64,000 bases of DNA. Origin: Limanda limanda. Taxonomy: Eukaryota; Chordata; Actinopteri; Pleuronectiformes; Pleuronectidae. The position numbers were made by a program, and so were the translations under genes. Positions 27,791 to 39,358 of this stretch are shown in pieces (the stretch's first letter is position 1; the number at the start of each line of letters is the position of its first letter). The notes below the pieces were generated by a model. It was given only the letters and a program-made list of their open reading frames with translations. It was not told where the DNA came from and searched no databases. The DNA lies in contig NC_083644.1 in NCBI RefSeq assembly GCF_963576545.1, positions 25,981,393 through 26,045,392 on the forward strand, given 5' to 3'.

Positions 27791-30393
27791 CTCTTCAACT
27801 ACAGCTTTGTTTACTGTCCACTTCTACTTGTCAGCAGCTCGTCTTCAGTGCCTTTATGATGTTTCCCTGCATGTAATGGTGCATTTTAACCACCTGTAGA
27901 CTGCATGCATGTGTGCATGCACCACTTTCTGTGCATGCACTAGACAAACTGCACACAAACAGCTCTGTGGTTCCAAGTAAAAAACTCAAAAGTAAATACA
28001 AATTCTGAAACAATTTTGAACTCTTGAACTATTTTTGTCTGAATAAAAAGGGCAACAATGCTAGTTTAGTCAGTTTATTGCCATTTAGCAATATGACAAT
28101 ATTACAGTTTAAAAGCTACAGACTGTTTTTTTTAATGCCTTCCTGACGACATGTACACCAACATACACACAGAGACATTCAACATAACAGGTGGGGATTT
28201 CTAATTTCAGCTCTATTCAGAAGTGAACTTAATACTCACATTTCACATTTTTTGATCACATGTTTCCATGTGTCCTGATAAGCAGAATGATGAGTGGTAG
28301 TGTGTAAATTTGATCAGTGTCAGGAGTTAAGATGAAAGTATGTGCTCTGTAGCTCCGTGGATTTATCTCAGTTCATTTATGTAGCTTGGTGGGCTGCCTG
28401 CGAGCCTGGATTGAAACGTACATACGTCAGCAACGTGATTAACGGATAATGACAGACCCGGGTGTCGATATCTTCTGCGCTCAGATTTGTAGTGTGGGCA
28501 TTATCACAGGCTCAGGGCCCAGTATATCATCCAAAGGGAGTCAGCAGAGGAGTGTGGTGGGAGAGCAGTGTACGGGGGCTACAAGTATTCTCAGGAAGAG
28601 GCGGGGGATGAAGAGAGAAGATTCGCGGCTCCCCTGATGCCGCATGGACCTTATTTCTCATTTTGGTGCACAGACAGTAAATACCTTGCTTTTCCATCTG
28701 TGCTCCTGACCTGAACCTGTGACCTCCCCTTGGTCTCTGATGATACTCTCGCGGTCCCCTGCTCAAGGCTGCCGAGCAGGCGGCACGGCCAGATCCAGGC
28801 CTTGTAATTCACAGGCTTCTAGATCGCCTGCCACAGTGTATTGATTTTTGTTTCCCCAATCTCCAGGAGAGAAGCAAAGAAAAGATTAAAAACACTGTCA
28901 GTTTGAAGTTGAATAAGAATCCTGCACAGGGGAGATACCTTGGAGAGCACGGGGTCACAGCTGAGGTAGGAACTGTAGATCTCTTTATAGCTTTAACCCT
29001 GCCTTGGCTTGTAATCCAATTATCAGCAAACTGAGACTGCACAGGGCCAAACATGTTACCCATAATTATTACTTTGATAAGCACATTTTATCATGCTAAT
29101 GAGAAATCTGCCTATTAGCAAATAGAACTATAATTTTTAAATCTTCTCTGGACACCAGTAATAGGTGCCAAATTAATTTAGTGTCTTTCTTTAGGAGTAT
29201 GAAACAAGCTCAAGAGGAAAAAACATGTTTTCAAAGTATTTTGTTTCGATCTGGGTCAAAAATAAATCAGTATCATTCCCAGAAGTCCATGACTCATCAG
29301 CTTATCATCAGTGCAGATGCATGTACAAACAATTCTGTGAACATGTATCACTATATACATATTATGATTATATCACAGATAATATACAGAAACTTGGACT
29401 TTTCCTCATCAACGGCACCTTTCAGAGTTCATTTTCAGCTCATTATTTTGGTTTTACAGTTGCAAACATCACAGTTTTTTTGCCCCTTTCTCCTCAACTG
29501 AATGTTTTAGCTGTATGAAAACTCATGTATGCTTCGAGTCCAGCACCAGTTGGCAGACAGGAATCAACAAGCTGGTGAATGCAACAGAATTAAGAAGCTA
29601 AAGAGCCACTCCAACAAATCTGGTAGCGTTCGATTCTGGATATTTCTGGATGGTGAGAGGAAGTGGAGATGCGTCATCTTTTTACACCGTATATGACAGC
29701 TTGTCCAAACTGCTTACAAGGTAGAAAAATTTATATATTGACAATATAGATTTTTAAAGTATATTATATTATATTGTGGTCAGCACAGGGCAGCACCTGT
29801 GATGTTTTAGAAAACCAGCTCTGTTTTCTTTAATTATCAAATACTGAATCATTTTTTCTACTCGTTACTGCTTTTCAGTCTTGTGTCAAATTACTATTTA
29901 GGTAAAGGTACTTTTTTAGAGAATCTTGGCACTGCAGGATGATATTATATGGACATTTTAATGAATTGTACATGCCTTTTCAAAAGATTTGAAATATAGA
30001 GAGGCTAATATAAATAGACTCCGTACCTCAGCCCTGACCTACATATTTTTCATATAAATCAACAGTAGGATAAAATACGAGGTTACATTAATCAAATAAT
30101 CTCATAAAAACAACATCATTAAATATATCTGACGCAGAGTGCCAGCCCACAGGAAGCCAAGACTAAACCGAAAGCAGGATTTCGAGGAGGAACCTCCATG
30201 TGAATGTTTCCACCTTTCTACATCACAACAAAGCGAGCCATTGTTGAGCAAGGCTGGTCTCGTCAGTCATCCCTTCAACATCACTACACACACTGACCTG
30301 ATTACCCTCTCACTCCGTTTCAGATAGTTTGCATTATCATCTGTAAGTGAAGTGCTGCTTCTCATCCCGCTCACGTGTTTGATATTCTCAGGA

Positions 30394-30395
<2 letters not shown>
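27791..30395. other. intergenic
   Basis: No gene. Two copies of the 10-bp palindrome GTGCATGCAC occur at 27913 and 27931. The part at about 28380-28650 is of balanced composition. Confidence 0.5.

Positions 30396-30470
<75 letters not shown>
30396..30470. repeat. (GT)n microsatellite
   Basis: A 75-bp pure GT tract followed by an interrupted GT tail to about 30484. Confidence 0.98.
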
Positions 30471-30473
<3 letters not shown>

Positions 30474-30484
30474 TTGTGTGTGTG

Positions 30485-33472
30485 CTGGCATTTTGATCAT
30501 GGCAGTCAGGCCCTATTCATCTCTGTGGTGTTGAAAAGGCTCCTTATTGGCCCTGACCCTACATGAAATATTGTCTTATCAGCTGAGCATGAGTTGCCAT
30601 AAGACATTAGGGCTGGCACATTTCTCCAACTCCCCTCCCTAACAATCCCCATCCACTGGAAAGAGATCACAGACGCACCACTGTCACTCCCTGTCCGCTG
30701 TGTTTACTTGATTTCTATATATCTGGTCAAAGCTGGGATGTCAAATCAAGTCAGGCTCTATATGGCTGTGTTTTAAATCTTACTCCAGTTTGCACTTTAT
30801 TGACATTTTTTAAAGAGAGTTGATTCTGTTCCAGTCTTTTTACAGATATAATTTTAATGTCACAAGTTACAAGATTATATATCCACACTACGAATTTTAC
30901 AGTAACCACAGGCCCACTGTACGAGGGACATTACACAGGCAGGTGATAACCTTAATAAAAGATGACAGAAGACATAAGAAAACAAATTACAGGGTGACAA
31001 TTTCCACAGATGCTGTCACCCAAGGTTGAAATGGCAGACACTGTGTTCTATTATTTATTGAGTTAGTTGATGAAATGTCATCTTTGATGATGTGATGTTC
31101 ACAGGGAACGCTGACGTCTAAGAAGTTTAAGTGACACGCTTCGCCGTAGCCTTGCCAAAAAGCATGTACTCTTCTTTAAATATTGAAGGCCTACATAAGG
31201 AGGAACATGGACTCCTTTGTGCCGCCTGTCATTATTATACATGTGTCGGCTGGTGTAAATTAATTGGTTGGAAAGCGCTTCTTTTCGTGCACTGATTAAA
31301 GGGAATGAAACACCTTTCAGAAATTGCCCCTGTGTAGCTTTTGCATAGACCAGAAACACAGGAACTGAACACATGACTCATGTACTCATGGTTACTTTTA
31401 ATTAATGGCTAAATTAGGAGCTTTTAATATTCAATACAAGTCAATATTATTCGCTGCTTAATGTTATACCATAAGATCTTTTATGAATATTACCAAAATA
31501 AAATGGTAACATCGAAAAAAAGGCAACTGACAGGAAATACAGCACCATAAAGATTCCACAATTTACAGAGCACGATATTGTATTTTATGTTATTCATAGG
31601 AATTTGCCTTCAGGCAACTTCACAAGCTTAAAGTCTCTCACAATATGCCGGGCCTCCTCAAAGGGCATATTAGCGTTCACTGTTGCATATTAATTTAGCA
31701 TCCAGAATGACTGACTAGATTCAAACCACCATGCTCCTTTATGCCTTCTCCTCGCGCCCTGGAGGGGTAATATTGCAGGATTATGAGCCCTGTGTGTTAT
31801 ATTTATATATCCCCCTCTTTCTACTCCTTTTATCTCAAGCAATTATGTCTTTAACCCCATCAATCTGTCACTCAACATCTTCTCATACCCTCCACACTGA
31901 TTTTTGCTGGGAGACTCTCGGCTTCGCTCTGTACCACGTTTTGACTTTTTGATCAATTCTCATTTGCAAATACAAAGATTACCAGTCTGTACACATGATC
32001 ATCTGAGGTTTGGAGAAGGAAGAAAAGACTGCAACAGAGAAGTCGTTAAAATTGAACCACGTGCAGAACTCGCAGAGAAAGTAAAGAAACACATCCCTTT
32101 GTTGCTCGTAGCTGAGAGCAACATGCAGCATTTACATCGTGCTCAGTCTCATTGAAAAGTTATTTTTTGCCACGTTGACGTGTCTCCATATGGCTGTACA
32201 GGTGTGAGGGGGGAATATGTGAGGAATCTATCTCTACTGTACCGCAGCGGCACTAGTTATTTTTGTTTGTCCCATCCTCTTTGGTAGAACACGGGGGGCT
32301 CAGGGAGCGCGGTGAGCAGAAATTGTGCGAGCAGAGGATCAATGGAAAAGCACACGAGCCCATGTGCATAAAAGAGGAGAAAACACAAACAGGACACACA
32401 CGCACACACATACACACACACATTCAAACATTATAAATACACAGCACAAACCCAGGTGGATTTGGTGCAAGCTGTTTTCACTGGCAGCAAGCTCCCCCTC
32501 CCCAGCCCACCATCCCCCACCCCCCCATTCCCATCCCAGCCCTGTTCAGCAAAGCTGTCACAGCGGCAGCACTCATAATGAAGGGTAAAATATTTTATTC
32601 AGATTTATTAATTTGAAAATGAAGCATGCCTGTCGACAGAGGGACAGTTCTTCTCAATCTGTCAACGCGGAGCCACTCGGCGCTGACACCAGGATTCATT
32701 TGTCTTGTCGGCTCTGACAGTCGGATTCTCCCAGAGCTCTACGGAGGGGGATCGCCCAGGGATTTTTTTGAGCTGGATAAAACGCATTCCGACAAGGAAC
32801 AGCCTCTTTATTAATGCAAATTAGGCCAGAAAAATTCCAGCAACAGCTACTTGGCTCCAGAGTCCTGGCTCAGTTCTCTGTTTTTTTTTTTAAAGGGGAG
32901 GGGGGGCTGTGTTAATAAAAAGCAGCCTCTGAGTGTTTGTGAGAATAGGGCCTGCAGGAGGACCTGTCACACCGCAGCTGTGACACTCTGCACACACATG
33001 GGACCTACACCACATCTTGGAGCCTTTCCTGTACTTTTAGGTGTCCTCTCCAGGTATAATACCTCACGTCACAACAATGAATAATTCCTACATTCAAACT
33101 CTACTTTTTGGAAAACACACCAGACCCTAATGAAAAATGAAAATCCTGCAATGTGGGTTCCAATTTGATTTTCATTTGCAGCAAGCACTCAAGCATTAAG
33201 GTTAACCTATTGAATTGCTTATGTTAAATAGGTCCACCATGCACTGCCCTTTATTTTCGATTCTCCTTTGCATTGGGATGTATGGATTTGTTTTTCCTCT
33301 GCTCCACCTCTGTGAGTCTGTTTAGACCAGAGGCCAGGAGACTCACAAACTGTGGCTGGCTTGTGCTTGCCTGGATGAGTGCGGGCGAGTTGTTGTTTTA
33401 TTTCGCCGAGAGTCCTTTGACATTTATCTCTCTTCACCTGCTCCGTGATGGTGATTCCAAGTGACAGGGTCT
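30485..33472. other. intergenic
   Basis: No gene. Includes a short CA-rich patch (32396-32422), a perfect reverse-strand PREP-PBX decamer at 31865-31874, and balanced-composition sequence at about 32620-32830 that could be conserved. Confidence 0.5.
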
Positions 33473-33616
33473 CCTCTCTCTCTCTCTATCCCTTCCTCCT
33501 CCGTCTTTCCGTCCTCTCGCCCCCTTCTTCCTCATCGTTTCCATCTCTCCTCCTCTTGTACCATCCCCCCCTTTAATTTCTTCTTTCCTTCTTTTCATTC
33601 CCTCTCTCTCCTCCAG
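33473..33616 (+). other. polypyrimidine tract ending in CAG
   Basis: About 145 bp consisting mostly of C and T on the + strand, closing with CTCTCTCTCCTCCAG. It looks like a strong 3' splice site. A GTAAAT at 33673 would define a 56-nt candidate exon (33617-33672). No transcript evidence is available; simple pyrimidine-rich DNA explains it equally well. Confidence 0.3.
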
Positions 33617-34439
33617 ACCTCGCTGCAGCTTTGGAATTCGTGCATCCACGGCTACTATTGGCGCCGCTCAAAGTAAATTGAAGTCGGTGTGCAGGGGGAC
33701 CCTTAAAAGGGAGACACTGTCAGTCTGAGGCATTTGTCGGGAGACAGCACAAGATGGGACCGCAAGGGTGAAGACATGCATGATGGGATTGCTCTCTTAT
33801 AATGTTTGAAATGGGGCGGCCTCTCCAATCCTTCAATTACTTAAATGGATGAGATAGGGAAGGAGCCCACACTGGCACTGTATCTCTACTGTAACGCTCA
33901 GATTAGTTAATTGGTTATCCTCAGGAACAAGGCAGAGGTTGTATTTCACTCAAGCAGACAGCAGGCGTCACTTATTCTAAGTCCTCCCTCTGTCAATATA
34001 GTGTAACAGAGAAGGGTTTCTCTCCGGCGTCCTGCAGTGTGGGTTTACTCTCTCTGGAAGATGAATGTGGCCCATGTGTAACCACCACAGGCCGTGGCTA
34101 TTTCTCAGAGGCTCCATTTGCGCCATGCGCTGCTGCAAGAAATTTGGAGCAAAGACGTCAGAGAGAGTGGTGGCTGTTTCATTTTGTTTTCATCCTGTGA
34201 ATTAGCCAGCTCTTATGGGAAAATTCACCTTAATTGCACAGGCTTCAATACTTGACCTCAGCATCAGTTCATTAACCCGGTAATAAAAGGAGCCCTCATT
34301 CTAGCAGAACTGCAACCGCTCTGCCCATTTGAAAACCATCTCACTTCCACAGCCCCGTTTTCCCCCAGTGTTAACACCTCTGCTTTAGCCACCCACTTTA
34401 TCAATTGCCTTCATAATTTTAAAAGCCTTTTTTATGTTG

Positions 34440-34860
34440 TTGTTTTTCTCTCATATAGTAAATGGAGCCATAATTTAATATTTTAATGCATGTTAATGTG
34501 TTGTTTAACCTTCTAGCAACAATCAGGCGTCTCTAAAAGGTTAACCTTGAACGTGAGCCAGTGCAGACAGCAGCACAATAACGCGTCAATCTTTGAAAAA
34601 CATCTCTGTCTAATGGATTAGTGGTTGATTGCACAGCCCCATCTCGAGGTAGATGCCGTATATATTGGATAGGCATTAAAACGAGCATTTCTCAATTTTC
34701 TCGCTGCCGGCCCTCAGGGTCAATGGATCGCTAGGGCAACAAAACGCTGAGTCAACACTTGCCTGTTAATTTATCTTGGGGTTTGATTATAGCTTCATTT
34801 ACGTCCCCGGCAGCCCAGCAGCGCAAACATTTAACAGGTTGGATTTAAAAGAAAGGAGGG
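34440..34860. promoter_or_regulatory. candidate conserved non-coding element
   Basis: Repeat-free sequence of mixed composition with homeodomain-type words, including the palindromic TAATGGATTA (34611-34620, P2-type paired-class dimer site), GTTGATTGCAC, TTAATTTATC and TTTGATTATAGC. No ORF of note. Conservation is inferred only. Confidence 0.35.
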
Positions 34861-35214
34861 GTTCCTTCAAAGTTCAGCGAGAGAGTGTTTTCTCCTCTCG
34901 TACCCGCTCACTGTGGAGAGTGTTAGGAATGTGAAAACACACCAATCCTGCACTGAGATGAGAGGTAAACAATATTGTAAGAAATATGACAGACCCTGGA
35001 AAAGAGATAAAATGAATGAGAGAAAGTGTGTGCAGCTACTGGTGTGTGAAGGGTAACTAGACTGTCAGTAACTAGAATATGATAGGTTGACTGTGTATCT
35101 ATCATATTAAGGATAGGTGGAAAAGCAGTGCTCAGGCATGGCTTCAAGACTTCTGTGAATGTAAGTCATTTCACTTATTTCCTGTGACCTGAGTTATAAA
35201 TTAGTATGAAGCTG

Positions 35215-35390
35215 TGTCGATCAGTCACTAGTCACTATATAATCATGTAGTCAGCTTGTCATTTTGTAGTGCTATGTGAACGTTTAGTGAGAATTGCTCT
35301 ACCATATAGTGGGATCGTTGTATCCCACAATGCATTCTGAAAGGTAGACTACAACCTGTGGTCACTAGAATCGAGAAATATAAACCATCC
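35215..35390. repeat. possible dispersed fish repeat
   Basis: Contains ACTATATAATC, ACCATATAGTGGGATCG and TCCCACAATGCATTCTGA. The last phrases resemble, from memory, a repeat common in teleosts. Ends undefined. Confidence 0.4.
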
Positions 35391-38320
35391 AGCTGAATGA
35401 TAGACGAGAGGAGAGAGTATTGTATGATGTGGAAACCAAATTCTGAGCAAAAATCCTCAGATGAGACTCAATTAAAGCAGCAGCAAACGTAAAAGCCTTG
35501 ATGAAAAGACCTCGAAGCAGACACCAATTATTTTTGGTTCATTCATGTGGGAAAATATGCTCGGTATGGTAACTACTGACCAACGTTAATAAGGTATATT
35601 TTAAGTGTGTGTATCAACAATGAGCCGAGCAGTGTCCAAAAGTAAAATATTTTCACTTTGCCGATGAGCTCAACATATCAATGATTCATTTCGGACACAA
35701 TCTGTGATTCTGTATTTTGGAATTGGGCAGTTGAAGATAATTTAAGCAGCCTGGCTGTGACCCTTCACAGAAAAACACATAATTCTTCAATACAGATTGG
35801 GGAGGTGGTGGGAGGAGGTTTGGACAGAATACTTTTTGCCTGCTCCTCAAGTGTGTCCATTTATAACAGGTATTCAATGCTTTGACACATGGTCACATGC
35901 ACAAGTTAGTCTGAAGCATTTTGAGGTCGTCGGAACTATACAATATATACCTGTAGGCAACAATCGTTTAAAAGTGGTTAAAACAAACTAAAGATGGTTC
36001 TCTGATTCTACTTATTTGCAAATGATGACGGTATCAAATCTAAACGCACTGTTAGGCAAATAACTCATTATGAATACATTATTCACATAACTTTCCATGA
36101 TTCAGTGTTTCTCTGGATACTCCATGCCGTAGCTTATGACTCTCAAATGATACAATGTTAAACCTACCATTCAACTAATAAACTGTTATATATTCATTTG
36201 TTTAATCCACATAGATGGCATAAAACTACACATTGTGATATCATAGGGAGGTACTGTATGTGCCCGACTGTTTCTTGGACAGGCGCACTGACTTTATGGT
36301 GATTGACCCTGGCAAACATCATGGTGATCACACAAAGCATTTTCCTCTGAATGCTATGAAGACTATTCTCTTAATTGAGGACAAGACAGACAACTTCTAT
36401 CAACACCAGGTGATTCCTGAATGAAGGCTCATAGGTGGCTAACTTTAGCTAGCCAGCTAAAAAATTGTTTAACATCTAAAGAAAACTATTCCTCTTAAGC
36501 TTTCTGCGTCCTCACAGCCAAATATATGAGATAAATAAAAAATATAAAGATTATTGTTACATATCACTAAGTTCTACTCAAGCTTGGTGAAAACATATTT
36601 TAATTCTATTAGAATGAAATTTTATAATGATGGACAATTTACATGACACACTTGCATAACAAAAAGCAATGTTAGCCAAAGCAGGTCTGTGTCTGTCACA
36701 GGAGAAGTTTATCTATCTGCTGCCCACGTCCCAGGTTTCCTCAGTTTATCCACCCGTCCTCACATCTGTCTTTATCCCTGCTCTGTAACCGGAGGCTCCT
36801 GCCCTGAAAAGGTGCATGTGAGATGCCTGTGATACACAACTGTGACAGCGGCTGAGCAATGGGCCTGTCTTGTTCTTGGGTCCCCGCTGAAGCACAGTTC
36901 CCCTTTGTTCTGTGATGTATTGATCCATTCAGACCTCCTCTTCAATGTGCTCCGCTGGTGCTCACTCTGCTCAAACCAGCTTGTGCCATCTTCCTCTCCG
37001 TACACGGCATCAGGTTCTCCGCTACAACCCAGACACTCTTATTTCCACTTTGCTGTAAAAACTTTATCTGCACCTGTAGAGCCAGTTGTTCTCACTGCTG
37101 TCATCATATCATCTGATCAGTTATTGGTTTTGACCAGTTTATAAATAGGTGTTCAGGCATATCAACTGATTGTCTCACTCACATCTTCAAAGGAAGTATC
37201 ACATTTTGATATAAACGAGTGCAGTGCCAGTTCTAAACCTGCCTGTTTAGAATGTGCAGTTTTTGTGTCCTGTGTTAATGCTCCAGAGCACTTTGTGTGC
37301 TGGACCTTGTGTGCAGAGCTTTTCATAAACAGTCTATGATGCAGAGTGAAGTTATACAAATTTGTGTTCATCCCAACTGGTTTATCTGCAATTAATTCAA
37401 AGTTAATGTTTTTCATAAAATGAAACTGAATTTGCTATTTTACTTTTCATGTATGTGGTTTATATGTAAGATTGAATGATTTATGACTCAACTGGTGTTA
37501 TTTTTCCAAACATTGCATGTCGGCTTTGTCAGTGGTCTGTTAAGCAATTTACTAATTTCTACCATAGCTGTAGTGGTAAGAACAAAGACATAGAAAACAA
37601 CATGTTCTACTTGGTCCACAGACTGAAGGCACGCTGCTTCACCCCAGTTGACTTCTATGGAGCGCTGCCTGCTTGTTTATTACATTTTTATTCATATTGA
37701 ATGAATCGCATGGCCTAATCACAAAAAAATTAATATTTCTCAAGATGTGCGTTCCACAACAGACAGACAGATACATGTTTGTGGAATGGAAATGTGATAA
37801 CAGTTAAAGGATTGGGGGTTTTTTGCATCCCAGGATCTTCACAATACCCTGAATATTATGGCATGTGAAGGAAGCATATACTGTAGGAGAGCAGCTAGTG
37901 TCTCTCTTTGCCAGGTCACTCAGAGCATAATTAACATGCAGCCATGGTGACTCATTGGCAGTGTCACACAGAAGCAAAGGAATGTTGAATTTTAAAACAA
38001 TCAAGGCAATATGTCAACTGGAGAGTCAGCCCCGTGCTTTCTAATAAGACTAAATGCTTCTTTGAAGGAGAGAAATAGCCCACTTTTCAGGATTCACTGC
38101 CATACGTGCATGCTGTGTTGTACGTTTGAAAACGGAGCGGACATGGAGCTCCCATGCATCATTTTCTCAGTCCAAGCGTATTAGAATCAAAGAGAGGTTT
38201 ATGTGTGTGAATCCTTTCCATTACTGCTGCCTCCACGCAGGCCAAAAGCCGCGCAGGATGAAAGGGAGGATTTATCTGCACAACCCCATCACATGGTGGG
38301 ACCCGGGGCCTGAAGTAGAA

Positions 38321-38323
<3 letters not shown>
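35391..38323. other. intergenic
   Basis: No gene or recognised repeat. ATGATTTATGAC at 37476-37487 is a perfect PBX-HOX (posterior group) type site in otherwise plain AT-rich DNA. Confidence 0.5.

Positions 38324-38403
<80 letters not shown>
38324..38403. repeat. (CT)n microsatellite
   Basis: An 80-bp uninterrupted CT run, directly followed by CGCAG|GTG, so it looks like an extreme polypyrimidine tract with an AG. Polypurine-polypyrimidine mirror tracts of this kind can form triplex (H-DNA). Confidence 0.98.
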
Positions 38404-38406
<3 letters not shown>

Positions 38407-39225
38407 GGTGCCATGGAAACCAGCCCTCCTCTGGCTGCTCGTCCTGTCGTCCTCCAGTCGCCCTCTTTTTCCCGCGAAGATATGTGAAGGTTTCTCAGGC
38501 CTGTTGAATGTCTAAATCAGCTTTTTAACAGAATGTCCCAAAGCCGTGAGAACACTGGGGGGTTTTAATTCATGCTTCAATTGATGCACTACTAAAAATC
38601 TCAAGTATAACATTCCTTTGCACAAGCCTATCACATCTCCAGACCTTGTGTTGTCGCTCCCTTCGCTCTCAAATGTTCAAGACAGCGAATCCTTGTTAGT
38701 TTGTTCATATAAACAGAGAAATACATAGAGAAAACCGTGCAGGTTAGATAAACTGGTTTCACTACACTACCCTGTAGGTGTGAATGTGTTTGTCTAACAA
38801 AAACACCAAATGAAGATGGAAGCAACACTGCATAACTTCCTGAGAAAGTGGTTTGAGGCACATCCTCGCCAAATGTTGAAAAGGGAGAAAATACATCCAC
38901 CTTCTACGTGTTACAACTCCAAAGTGTAACCACAGCTGTATTTCCACCACAGGAACTTGGAACCTTTGCAGGAACTCTGTAAGCCTCCGACATATTACAA
39001 AACCCCCTGCATGAGAGGGTAGCACTTTATGAAATTCTAGGAATCTTTTGGATGAGGCTTGCAGTGCTAAAGATGCCGGTGTGATCGAGTGCTGGAGTAA
39101 TGTGTCTACTTACTTGGTGTCCAACATTTTAGGTGTATTAAATACGCTTTATTACTTGTGCTTGAATTGACAGCCTTTATTGAACATAATTCATTAACAA
39201 CAGCAGCACAATCCCCAAAATATCC

Positions 39226-39358
39226 AAGAGATGGGTTCTGCCATCTTGCACATTTGTGAAAAAGTTTATGACCTATACTGTAGCCAGCCACCAGGGGGTT
39301 GATTCGGTTTCACTTTTGGGAAGCTGACATGTCATCCATCTTTATGTAAAGTCTATGG
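39226..39358. repeat. dispersed fish repeat fragment
   Basis: The run CAGCCACCAGGGGGTTGATT, GTTTCACTTTTGGGAAGCTG, ACATGTCATCCATCTTTATG, TAAAGTCTATGG follows the order of a very common teleost repeat that ends in ACAGTCTATGG. No coding. Confidence 0.65.

Noticed and set aside
38126..38515. 129-codon frame with a long Ser-Leu repeat.
   Set aside because: Translation of the (CT)40 microsatellite.
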